Below are positions 8,744 to 16,717 of a stretch of DNA of 16,717 nucleotides, piece by piece. The number at the start of each line of letters is the position of its first letter. The stretch's first letter is position 1. The translations under genes and the position numbers were made by a program. The notes below the pieces were generated by a model. It saw only the letters and a list, made by a program, of their open reading frames with translations, was not told the DNA's origin and did no database searches. The DNA comes from Asterionellopsis glacialis. Lineage: Eukaryota > Bacillariophyta > Plagiogrammaphyceae > Rhaphoneidales > Asterionellopsidaceae. The stretch covers positions 1 through 16,717 of the forward strand of contig WKLE02001798.1 in assembly GCA_014885115.2 (NCBI GenBank). Reading direction: 5' to 3'.

Positions 8744-8948
8744 TCACCATCATCTGTCCAACTGGCCCATCTGTGCATGGATGCGCGCATTAGCACTATA
8801 ATTATGGATACACTTCACATAGTGAGGTGTAGTGCATTCTCCCCCATGATTGAGGTATGCGTGCAATTACTTGCACTGGGAGTGCTGGTTTAGAAATCAT
8901 CTTGTAGATGGCTTGCTAGGTAAGCATTCTACTGAAGAATTTCCATCT

Positions 8949-10031
8949 TCAGCAGTTGTGGTAGAGTACTGTATGGAACACTGTAGCTTTGACAAGGGAA
9001 GAGGTGTAAGTACCATATCCTGTAGTAGTTTCCTTACTTGTTGCAGTAGAATCTTCTGGTTCCTCACTTATCACAAGCTGGAATTTTGATCATCAACTAT
9101 AGATTTTCCAATAACCTTACCCTGACTGAGAATGGAATACAAGAATGCACTTGTGGACAGGATCCAAATTCTCCATTGTTGGAAGAGATTCTGTTGTTTC
9201 AGAAGAAACACCAGAAAGCTGAAGAAATACATCAGTATTAGTTGCCTTGTTATTTTTAATTTTGGGAGAGAGGAGTAAGGATTTTAACATTGGATGATTC
9301 TTTGCCCCTGGAGTAGATTCCAATTGGCAGTAGGAGATACTTGGTATGGGTCTACCTGTCTCTCCACATTTCCTTTTTGGACTGTTTTTCCTATCCTTTT
9401 GGAAGGAAAGGACCCATCCTTGCATGGTCATAAAATGTTCTGGAGTGAAACCAAATTCCAGACTGACAACTCTTGTTGACTCAAAAGCCTTGTTTACATA
9501 ATGATACCTAGTTTTCCTTCCCCACCGAACAAGGAGTAGCAGAAACTGGTAAGATGGTATCCACTCAGTAATTTCCATGAAATCTTTGCGGGATTCCATA
9601 GATTCAACTACACTCTTAATCCGTGGAGCCATTTTTGTTCCATCAGCCATAGTTGAGTACAAACCATTTGTGATGAATTGTATATTAGGAAGCTCTGGTG
9701 AATCTTCTTTGTCAACTTAATCCTCATCTGTCAACTGTGCAGATCCTAGTAGTTCTTTTTGTTTTGATATTGCTCTCTTACTAGTTAATGAATTCCCATC
9801 ATCCTCTGCCAAAAAGTCCCTTTCTAGCCGTTTTGGGTTTACTGACAGGTTAGGTTGGTCACCATCGGAATCGGACATTGCTGATTTGGAAGTATATTCC
9901 GTTGATGTTGAGTATGACTTTTTTATTAATGAATGACAGACATAAGTTGGATCAACACATTTTTTTGGAAATTCTTTGAAAACGGACAACAGACAAAACA
10001 AACCATCATATAATGTATACCTAGTATTGTT
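8949..10031 (-). pseudogene. Decayed ORF of unknown family
   Basis: The minus strand is open from 10031 to 9117 except for one TAA at 9717-9719. Blocks in order are TLYDGLFCLLSVFKEFPKKC, MSDSDGDQPNLSVNPKRLER, a charged stretch ending LTDED at the stop, then ITEWIPSYQFLLLLVRWGRK, SLEFGFTPEHFMTMQGWVLS and KRKCGETGRPIPSISYCQLE. After the stop at 9117, shifted frames still look coding (GKVIGKSIVDDQNSS, then EEPEDSTATSKETTTGYGTY) down to a stop at 8949. This pattern fits a pseudogene with two small indels better than an intron, although GGTAAGG at 9119 could be a donor. No ATG clearly marks the start. I do not recognise the protein; position between transposons suggests a mobile-element ORF, which is inference. 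Confidence 0.45.
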
Positions 10032-10572
10032 TCAGTACAAACCATACCACACCAAGGAAAGGTTATTGTACTAATACTTGATGATTTCTTAAGGTCAAGG
10101 ATGATTGTTGCTTAACATGAATGTGTTTTGTTCAAACTTATCAAGTCAAGTTTCAGATTTCAAGAAGCATGTGCAATCATGCCTACATTTGCTATTGTGC
10201 TTTTGGAGTGAGACAATGTTTCATTGTCGGGGCTTGACATTGATGATGATTAATTCAGTAATTACTTGCTCCTTTACAAACATACCTGATTTCAACCAGA
10301 GAAGAGAAAACAAAAAAATAATCATAATGTAAGGAAATAGTTGGGATAACTTTATGCGGATGTATTAAAAGTGGAAGGTGGGGATATATATGATAAACAA
10401 GAATGCCTGTGTAGAAAAATGCCCATTCTACAAAAGTGTAGCGTCAATCAGTGTAGAAGACAATGGTAACAGCTGAGTGGCATTAAAAACAAAAATAAAG
10501 GGTTCCTGGTGAGGAAATCAGGGTACGTATTCTGTCAGTATACATTTTACACGTTACTGAAGCCAGTCACAT
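10032..10572. other. Spacer without a recognised gene
   Basis: AT-rich. A 75-codon plus-strand frame at 10105-10332 has no family look. A short stretch near 10402-10475 (NACVEKCPFYKSVASISVED) is mildly protein-like and may be an outlying piece of the blocks that follow. Confidence 0.35.
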
Positions 10573-10719
10573 AGTAAAGTAGGTTTGGACATTTTAATTG
10601 GCACTTCAGGTGGCCAACAAGGTATTTGTGAAAAAAAGAGCCAACCATATTGGATATGTGCTCAAACAAAAGATGATAGCAATAAAAAAACAATAATGCT
10701 GGTTCTAGCAGAATCTTAG
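10573..10719 (+). pseudogene. Protein-like fragment, family unknown
   Basis: The 48-codon open stretch reads SKVGLDILIGTSGGQQGICE, then QPYWICAQTKDDSNKK and TIMLVLAES before a stop. Composition is that of a real protein and the neighbouring frames are full of stops, so I take it as a coding remnant. It precedes the further blocks at 11234-13388 on the same strand. No family recognised. Confidence 0.3.
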
Positions 10720-10875
10720 ATTATGAAGAAATGAACCTTCAGAAGATGGTGGATGAAAGAACAATGTAATTTTTAGGGATGTAGGGCAGTGTGTCCTGGT
10801 TTGCAGAATGCTGACCCAAAAAAAGCATGGGTTGTGTGCCCCAAAAAAAGAGTATCACCTGAATATTACAATTGG

Positions 10876-10963
10876 TGTACAAAGTAATTTTAAAGTTTTT
10901 AAAGCCCCCTTCATTGAAATAACACTATTTTGGCCATTTGGTTCCAAGTACCCTGCTGTGCAG
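10876..10963 (+). repeat. Direct repeat, copy 1
   Basis: Matches 12280-12376 (TGTACAAAGTAATTTTAAAG, then CCCCTTCATTGAAATAA and GGTNCNAAGTACCC.GCTGT) with small indels. One frame is protein-like in both copies: VQSNFKV, then PFIEI.L.W.FG.K.P. It may be the 3' part of a duplicated element. Confidence 0.7.
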
Positions 10964-11233
10964 ATGCACCATCGAATTTGGGGAAAGATACATGGAGATT
11001 TACTTGCAAATAATTGATTGAGAGGAACAAACAATTGCAAGAACACAGACCTCACCATGCCCAGAACCAATACCCTCTGTTTTAGGTTGTATAGATACCA
11101 TGGTTATCATGGTGGTAGAACCAAAGTGGTTGACGTTAGAAGACAATGATGATTGATGTTTTGGTTTTTGTGTCATAATAGAAGTGATGATTCATCGCTT
11201 CTTTCCAACTGAAGCAGTGGTGAGGATTTGTGA

Positions 11234-11926
11234 TTTTTATGGTGTTTAGATGACAAACTTCAGCCAAGTTTTTACGCTGCAAAAATACAGTCCAAAGGAG
11301 TAAATGAGTATCCAGATGCATTTTACAGAGACCTTGATTTTGATTTTCTATTTCCCATGGAAGAACGCTTTGATGCATTGCTGTTTAATCTACTTTATAG
11401 TTTGTTTCAAGAACCATTGGTAGTTAACAAGATAATAGATTTTTTGGATGATATATACATGGTGGATTTTGCTCCATGTATCAAACATTACCCTATACCT
11501 AGGATAGTTTATTCAGACCAAGTTCTACACAGGGAAGTGAAGAAGGTTATTTCTCAACTACATTTTCTGAGCAAGGATCTCCAATTGCCTATGATTACAG
11601 AGTTTCTACCTGTAATTACTCGTGAGTGGGAGAGAAGGTCAGCACATTTTTGTGTTGGGTGCCAAAAAATAACACGTCTTACACACACAGAAGCACCCAA
11701 AGTTGATTATAGGTACAATAAACAACATCAACAGTTTCTAAGTGCAAACTGTGAGAATTGTCTTTATATTTTTGTGAATCAATGCTGTTTGCTGGATGGT
11801 GCTGTCAACCTATATCTGAGTGTAAAAGTTACGTATGTAAATTTCTTTGCAATTAATGCCAATACACGTGGAGTGAAATCTCAGAATATGGTGGTTTGGA
11901 CCAAAACATTGTGGGCAACCATTTGA
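11234..11926 (+). pseudogene. Unrecognised ORF with Cys pairs
   Basis: Open for about 230 codons; the first part (PSFYAAKIQSKGVNEYPDAF, then YRDLDFDFLFPMEERFDALL) lies before the ATG at 11357 but looks equally coding, so the ATG is not a reliable start. It continues with IIDFLDDIYMVDFAPCIKHY, CVGCQKITRLTHTE and SANCENCLYIF. Near 11770-11880 another frame takes over the Cys-rich pattern (SECKSYVCKFLCN), suggesting a frameshift. Pairs of CxxC near a C-terminus occur in piggyBac-type transposases, and HRFFPTEAVV just upstream (about 11190) faintly recalls their N-terminal region. I found no catalytic aspartate context, so this stays a guess. Confidence 0.4.
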
Positions 11927-12119
11927 CAGAATGGAATTAGTTGTTCTGCCATGGATGTACAATGGATAAAGTTCACAACATGGAAATGAAAAGGGGAACA
12001 ACAGAATGATTTGAAAGAATCGTACTTGGTAAATGGTGTGATATATTGGTATGGGCTTTTAGTTTGCCATACAAATTTGAAATGAAAAACATGCAACAGA
12101 TGACAGCACTTATGTTTCT

Positions 12120-12300
12120 GAAAATACAGGATTGCAATATTCAAAAGACTATTACAAAAGGATAATTTGTGGTCACTGTGATCTCCCCTGTATAGAATAC
12201 ATCCAATTCTTAGTGCAAGCTGTGAGTATTGTCACAAGAATATCTGTGGAGACATATGTTTGCAAATGCAGTACCATATTGTACAAAGTAATTTTAAAGT
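12120..12300 (+). pseudogene. Cys-rich fragment related to 11640-11790
   Basis: RIICGHCDLPC in one frame and ILSASCEYCHKNICGDICLQ in the next give a zinc-ribbon-like series of Cys pairs. TTCTTAGTGCAAGCTGTGAG at 12207 matches TTCTAAGTGCAAACTGTGAG at 11736 almost base for base, and AATTGTC/TATTGTC follows in each. So the C-terminal Cys region exists twice, about 470 bases apart, in damaged form. It runs directly into repeat copy 2 at 12280. Confidence 0.4.
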
Positions 12301-12376
12301 CCCCCTTTTTTTAAAGTCCCCTTCATTGAAATAAAACTATATTGGCAATTTGGTACTAAAGTACCCAGCTGTACAA
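12280..12376 (+). repeat. Direct repeat, copy 2
   Basis: Partner of 10876-10963 in the same orientation, 1.4 kb away. It carries an extra C/T-rich insertion (CCCCCTTTTTT) in the middle. It follows the Cys-rich fragment, so the repeated unit seems to be the end of a coding region plus its downstream sequence. Confidence 0.7.
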
Positions 12377-12556
12377 GGAAATAAAAAAGCCACACTGCTC
12401 AAGGTACTAAGTAAGGGGAGGTGTGGATACCATTAGTCTACTGGAATGCACACAGAGAAATAAAAGCCCCCAAATAAATTGTTTGCTGGTTTTCAGCAGC
12501 AAGTCAATCATCAAATTGAACAAAAACCATGACATAGTTTGGATATAGATACATAA

Positions 12557-13388
12557 GATTTACACCAATTCGAAGGTTTGATTGATATTTGTCAAGGCAA
12601 AAACTACATTGCTGGGCAAAAGAGACAAAAAATGACAATTGTTTCAAAACTAGCACAAAATGAACAGGATAGCAACATGGTGGCTTTATGGGAGTTCTAT
12701 TTGTTGCACAGGCATGTGGATTTTCCAAGGAATTATCCATTAGATATAAAACTATCCAAAGATATAAAAAGGTGCAAATTGGTTGAACGGAATGGTTCAG
12801 AGATAATGAGGAAAGCTGGATTTGATCTTCCAGAATTGGTTCTTTTTCATATTTGGAATAAAAAAAGAAGCCAAACATACAAGGATCCTCCAATGGAAGT
12901 GATTCCTCTTACCAACCAAATACTTATCACCCAAATCAACAATTTGCAATGTGGATACTCAGATTTATTTATTCCCATTATTTGGTGGGAACAACTATGA
13001 GAATAACCAATGATCAGGGCAGAAAAAGAGATTTTTATGCACAATGGATGTTCTGATATGAAGCCTGGGTACCAAAGACATTCAGGGTATTTGAGAAGAT
13101 TGGATTAACTGTTGTACGCATGGTAGATGAATTCTTGAAAAAAAAGTAAAGAATACCTGCAAAATGGTAGACATGTTACTACTAGGTAAACCATCATTCT
13201 TGGGTAACACTTTTGAGAAACATCAAGATGCACATGGTGAAATTAGTTCAGCAGCTTTTGTGGGAGCAGTGTTGCTGTGTTTAACACACTTGCCAGTTAC
13301 AAAAGGACATGAAAGTGGAGTACAAGTATATCTGGACTGTGATAAGGATGGGCAAGGAACTCCATGCACCAACAAAAGTTTTGCTTAA
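12557..13388 (+). pseudogene. Unrecognised coding region split over three frames
   Basis: Frame A, 12557-13000, is open (DLHQFEGLIDICQGKNYIAG, KLSKDIKRCKLVERNGSEIM, RKAGFDLPELVLFHIWNKKR). Frame B, 13012-13149, continues with GRKRDFYAQWMF, a TGA, then EAWVPKTFRVFEKIGLTVVR and MVDEFLKKK. Frame C, 13164-13388, reads MVDMLLLGKPSFLGNTFEKH, then SSAAFVGAVLLCLTHLPVTK. Each block looks like protein, and together they suggest one decayed gene ending about 25 bases before the right LTR. I do not recognise any domain. The opposite-strand frame at 12504-12893 has poorer composition and I take it as a shadow. Confidence 0.4.
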
Positions 13389-13413
13389 ACCACTGGAGTC
13401 AGTCTTGATCGAC

Positions 13414-13656
13414 TGAAGTGCACTCCTTGTAGGACACTCTTGAGGATGGATGATTGATGCGTGGGCAAGCAGACGGACTCACAAATTTACCATTTACTAA
13501 TATTTCCTGAATATTTACTTCTTACTAAATTGTCAGATTTCTCCAGCATTAAACTAGCTCATAATTTTCATCACCAAATAAAAGTCTTCCTTTCTTTAGT
13601 GTGTTGATTCTCTGATTGTTGTGTTGTGCTGCCATCAACACTAGCGGCATAGGGCA
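13414..13656 (+). repeat. LTR-like repeat, right copy (5' LTR)
   Basis: Second copy of the repeat at 2539-2887, without the 91-bp duplication. It contains AATAAAAGTCTTCC (poly(A) signal) and the conserved end CACTAGCGGCATAGGGCA. A gag region begins 44 bases behind it, which fits a 5' LTR. The matching 3' LTR is not in the window because the element breaks off at about 16460. Confidence 0.75.
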
Positions 13657-13699
13657 TAGTAACGTTATTCCCTCTTTCAGAGGATTTAACTTCATAAGC

Positions 13700-14147
13700 A
13701 TGAAGACCTTCTACTCCTCCAAAGAGTTTCAGAAGAAAGCTCAGGAGTTGAGTCAACAGCAAACTCTACTGAATCCTCCTGCATTCCCTTTTGTGAAAAC
13801 AAACAAGGAGATGTCAAAGTCAAAAGATGACAAGAAGGATGCATACAAGACCATTGAGGTCCACATCAATCCCTTCTGACTAAGGCTCAGATTCTGAGAC
13901 CACTGAAAAGAGAGTCAAACAATTTGAGGATGGATCTGCTGAAGAGTGGATCCAGTGGAGGATTGAGTTTGCTGAAGTTGAGAGGGATTATCCCCTCACC
14001 AAAGTCTCATCCAAAACCTCCATGGCAATTACCCTCTTGAAGGACAGAGCAAGGCAGCTGAATCAAGCAGCAGATGTCAATCACCAGAGCAAAAATGCCA
14101 GCCTCAACAAACCAGCCCTAAAAAATCCTGAACAGATCTTGATTTAG
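13700..14147 (+). pseudogene. Ty3/gypsy gag, N-terminal part
   Basis: Gag begins at the ATG at 13700 (MKTFYSSKEFQKKAQELSQQ) and reads to KTIEVHINPF, then stop at 13879. A frameshift near 13880-13893 restores homology-like sequence: TEKRVKQFEDGSAEEWIQWR, then VERDYPLTKVSSKTSMAITL and LKDRARQLNQ, ending at a stop at 14145. The layout with KxFxxGSxEEWIxW matches the capsid-like domain of diatom Ty3/gypsy Gag as I remember it. The part that normally links this to the next block appears deleted around 14100-14190. Confidence 0.7.
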
Positions 14148-14195
14148 TACTGAACAATGTAGGCGGGAATTTTTCTTGTCTAGGCATGCGGCAAT

Positions 14196-14609
14196 GTGCC
14201 ATACCTTTGCTACCACTTAGCAATGACCAATGACTTCACATTGCAAGAGTTTGTTGCAAGGCTTTGCCAGTTGAACGAATATTTGCCATATTTTCCGATA
14301 TATTGCAACAGTAAAAAAGTTTTAAAAATCGATGATGGCAATTTTGTTGACATATTGGATCAGGCTAAACCACTTAAGTGGCAAACCGCCCTACTTGCTA
14401 GCAACCTTGATATCATGGACTACTTTGAGAAGTTAGAGGTACATAACAATACCTAAGAAGACCAAGGAAAATTGCAAGCGTGAACAAACAGAAAAGAATT
14501 CCCATCACAATAACACTCATACGTGGTTTAGCAACTGCCATATCATAGCACCAACGAGTGTACTGCGGACAAGTTGAAAACAAAGGATTAAGGTAAATCC
14601 AAGACATAT
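14196..14609 (+). pseudogene. Ty3/gypsy gag, capsid C-terminal part and dead zinc knuckle
   Basis: The open part (to 14456) reads LQEFVARLCQLNEYLPYFPI, then FVDILDQAKPLKWQTALLAS and DIMDYFEKLE. The pattern QLNxYLPYFP...DILDxAKPxxWQ...YFxxLE is the second half of the gag capsid in this lineage. After a stop, 14534-14575 keeps traces of a zinc knuckle (a Cys-His start, then HSTNECTAD in a shifted frame), which in a working element binds the genomic RNA. The minus-strand frame across 14413-14631 is a shadow. Confidence 0.65.
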
Positions 14610-14846
14610 ATGCAGGAACAGGTAAATGCAATGATTAGTTTGCTCAAAGTATCAAAAGATAATAAGAAAAAGAAACATAAAGTGCAGTATGAATCAGATT
14701 CTTCCTCCAATAAAGAACCTAGTTCGTACTTTACCCAACATAGTAAACTTAAACCTAAAAATAGTAGTGAAGAATTTACTGATTACTTTACGCCTACTTC
14801 CTACACTAATTCCAACCTTTTCCCAAATTTTAGAACTATTGTATAA
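14610..14846 (+). pseudogene. Ty3/gypsy gag-pol linker
   Basis: MQEQVNAMISLLKVSKDNKK, a Lys-rich run, a Ser-rich acidic run (YESDSSSNKE) and a tail ending at a stop. EQxNAM.SLLK followed by basic and Ser/Asp-rich sequence is the usual spacer between nucleocapsid and protease in this group. A second frame at 14689-14904 overlaps it and is not coding. Confidence 0.55.
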
Positions 14847-14869
14847 ATATGCTGCACAGTCAGTGCAAA

Positions 14870-15342
14870 GCGAAAAAGCAAAAATGTATGCATTGCACTA
14901 CTGAAGTAGTAGGCAAGGTAATAAATCAAGATGGTGAGCTTGTTCTCATGTGGGTCCTGCTCAACACCGGTACTACTGCAACAATTTGTCAAACAGGGGA
15001 AGGCCAGTACTTGCAAGAACCTTAAACCTACGCAGTGGTCCACCACCGGTGGTAACTTTATCACTAAGTGAAAATCGCAAATAAAATTCACACTTTGGTC
15101 TTGTCATGTACAACATGATTGTTGGAACCAACCTGATGCCGACCATGGGCCTTGACATCCACTTTAGCATGCAAACTATTCACTGGGAAGAATGCTCAGA
15201 TGCAATCTATCACATGGCCATAAAGCCATCTGTCCTCAAGGAAGCGGAATTACGCCAATCATCCATATTAGAAGCTAATTATGACAAAGTCAGTTTAGGC
15301 AAGGCAGCCACTCACTGGAAACACCATACTCATAACCGGTGA
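14870..15342 (+). pseudogene. Ty3/gypsy aspartic protease, active site lost
   Basis: Retropepsin domain that would cut Gag-Pol. Frame 1 (14885 onward) reads TEVVGKVINQDGELVLMWVL, then LNTGTTATIC, where the catalytic Asp of DTG is Asn (codon AAC at 14963-14965). Stops follow from about 15027. The C-terminal half is in another frame from 15106: MYNMIVGTNLMPTMGLDIHF, then TIHWEE (family: YDMIIGTDLM...GI...F...TI.W), and a linker with SILEANYDKVSL that leads to RT. Both motif changes Asp to Asn and several stops show the protease is inactive. Confidence 0.8.
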
Positions 15343-15346
15343 GTGC

Positions 15347-16215
15347 CTACAAAAATACCCACAAGCCTTTAAGGGTAGGCTCCGCACACTTAAGATCAAA
15401 CCAGTTAGACTAGAAATAGACACAAACACAGAACATATCAAGCCAGGCCGTTCCAAGTACCACATTCCTCAGAAGGGACTACTAAATAGGAAGTAAACAA
15501 TAGGCTAGAATCAATAGGTCTTTTAGAAAAGAACGATAACAGTGAATGGGTATCTCCCGCATTTGTTGTACCAAAGAAAACGGGTGATGTACATATCATA
15601 ACCAACTTTTGTCAACTCAACAAGGTAATTGAGAGAAAATCATTTCTGTTACCAAAAATAGCTGACCTATTACAAAACTAGATGGATTTCAATATGCAAC
15701 CACAAATGATCTAAGTATGGGTTACTATCACATTCCGTTAGATGAGAAATCACAGGAACTTGTACAATACAATTTTACCATGGGGTAAATACAGATACAA
15801 ATGCCTACCTATGGATATAATCAACAACCCTGATATCTTTCATAAAATCATGAATGATATACTAGGCGACTTAGACTTTGCACAGGCCTACATACATGAT
15901 ATTTTAATAAGGTCAAGTGCCACATTTGAAGACAACGTCAGCAAAGTTAATGCGGTACTAAGCCGCCTAGCAAAAGCTGGTTTTGTAGTAAACGTTAACA
16001 AATCCCATTTTGCCATGGACCAGATTGACTATCTAGGTTACTGGCTAACTTGCTATGGTATCCAACCACAGCATAAGAAAGTGGAAGCCATACAATGTTT
16101 AGAGCCTCCTAAGACTAAACACCAATTAAGGAAATTCTTAGGTATGATTAACTACTATCGCGATTTGTGGCAAAGACGAAGTCACATCCTTGCCCCACTC
16201 ACGGCTATGGTATGA
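15347..16215 (+). pseudogene. Ty3/gypsy reverse transcriptase, broken and YxDD-mutated
   Basis: RT domain spread over four frames. It includes: LQKYPQAFKGRLRTLKIKPV to a stop at 15494; EVNNRLESIGLLEKNDNSEW, VSPAFVVPKKTGDVHIITNF and QLNKVIERKSFLLPKIADLL to a stop at 15679; FQYATTNDLSMGYYHIPLDE (first catalytic Asp kept) to a stop at 15786; TILPWGKYRYKCLPMDI onward to 16215. The catalytic YIDD box reads YIHD at 15889-15900, so one of the two paired Asp is His. The thumb-side motifs GFVVNVNKSHFAMDQIDYLG and RKFLGMINYYRDLW are well kept. A working enzyme would copy the element RNA inside the particle. Confidence 0.9.
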
Positions 16216-16467
16216 AACAAGGCCAAATTTGTATGGGATGACACCTGGTAGAAAACCTTTGACAAGATAAAAGAAGTCATAAGTAGAGAAACGCTATTAG
16301 CTTTTTTGGACTTTGAGAAAGAATTCCATGTATATACCGATGCAAGCAACTATCAATTAGGTGCCTTTATCATGCAAGATGATAAGCCCCTTGCATTCTA
16401 TAATAGAAAACTTAAAGATGCTCAGAAGAAATATACTACATCACATAAAGTGAACCTGCCATCCTAG
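16216..16467 (+). pseudogene. Ty3/gypsy RNase H start, truncated
   Basis: In the RT frame after a stop: KAKFVWDDTW, stop, then KTFDKIKEVISRETLLAFLD, FEKEFHVYTDASNYQLGAF and IMQDDKPLAFYNRKLKDAQ. It parallels 1284-1480 closely in DNA and protein. Homology fades between about 16438 and 16460 (TTSHKVNLPS, then TAG), before the catalytic Glu, so the rest of pol (RNase H end, integrase) and the 3' LTR are missing. Confidence 0.88.
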
Positions 16468-16717
16468 GTTACAATTTGTAACTTAAGTTACAATTTTACG
16501 TAATTTATTGTAGCCTCTAGGTTACATATATGTAATTTATACTGAATCTCAAGTCACAACGGATTATAGATACCCATCAATACAGTGCTTGAGTCTCTTT
16601 CTTCATTTTTATTACGTAAACTCCAAAATTTGATTTAACGCATATCACACTGCAGTTACAAACAAAATTTTCCTTCTGCTGTTGGATTATTTCAGGTTAG
16701 AAACAAAATTAGAATGT
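16468..16717. other. AT-rich palindrome-bearing sequence after the pol break
   Basis: No coding family. CTAGGTTACA occurs twice (16463-16480 and 16515-16530 areas), each followed by a palindrome: GTTACA-ATT-TGTAAC and TTACATATATGTAA. AACCTgccatcctAGGTT lies at the junction itself. TTACAAACAAAATT and TTAGAAACAAAATTA form a further repeat near the window end. It could be the end of another element inserted into pol; no coding part is available to tell. Confidence 0.4.

Noticed and set aside
12504..12893. 129-codon minus-strand frame
   Set aside because: Its Cys/Phe/Tyr-rich composition is typical of the complement of an AT-rich coding strand; the plus frame is more protein-like.
2890..13413. 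A single giant LTR element bounded by the two LTR copies
   Set aside because: The interval contains an intact intron-bearing gene on the minus strand and unrelated transposase remnants; two separate insertions are simpler.
13640..13660. Primer-binding site behind the right LTR
   Set aside because: The sequence CTAGCGGCATAGGG has no TGG start and matches no tRNA 3' end I can name.
14801..15170. Minus-strand frames over the protease
   Set aside because: Shadows of the plus-strand protease.
1..16717. tRNA, rRNA or CRISPR array
   Set aside because: No cloverleaf with a GGTTCRA arm and no regularly spaced identical repeats were found by eye.

Overview
The window looks like a transposon-rich stretch of a diatom (stramenopile) nuclear genome. 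The reasons are: Ty3/gypsy gag and pol of the kind I associate with diatoms, a second gag-like protein and a zinc-knuckle DDE transposase that I recall from diatoms, AT-rich spacers, and one plausible host gene with a short GT-AG intron. The taxon rests on memory of protein families, not on a search.

Layout. 1-801 (minus): Ty3/gypsy remnant in which gag runs straight into RNase H. 1160-1276: short tandem repeats and a hairpin. 1284-2541 (plus): the 3' part of a second Ty3/gypsy pol (RNase H and integrase), ending exactly at an LTR-like repeat (2539-2887). 2888-3501 (plus): a broken gag-like ORF of another type. 4004-5432 (minus): the only gene that looks intact, two exons, about 441 residues, a predicted single-pass membrane protein of unknown function. 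6240-7517 (plus): C-terminal half of a broken DDE transposase. 7975-8092: an inverted repeat. 8949-10031 (minus): an unrecognised decayed ORF. 10573-13388 (plus): unrecognised decayed coding blocks, some Cys-rich, with an internal duplication. 13414-16467 (plus): the 5' part of a Ty3/gypsy element (LTR, gag, protease, reverse transcriptase, start of RNase H), broken by frameshifts and stops. 16468-16717: palindrome-rich AT-rich sequence of unknown origin.

The left and right plus-strand pol pieces belong to one family. Their RNase H start regions (1284-1480 and 16252-16440) are closely similar and the LTR-like repeat occurs with both. The left piece keeps the 3' half and the right piece the 5' half, so together they outline one element (LTR-gag-PR-RT-RH-IN-LTR), but they are two different insertions and neither can work. 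Several catalytic residues are lost: protease DTG is NTG, RT YxDD is YIHD, the second integrase Asp is Asn, and the integrase zinc finger is missing. Several of these changes, and two stop codons, fit CpG to TpG/CpA decay.

I found no convincing undescribed system. The most useful leads are the intron-bearing membrane protein, the unrecognised 10.5-13.4 kb blocks, the decayed minus-strand ORF at 9-10 kb, and the shared LTR with two different gag-like ORFs behind it.
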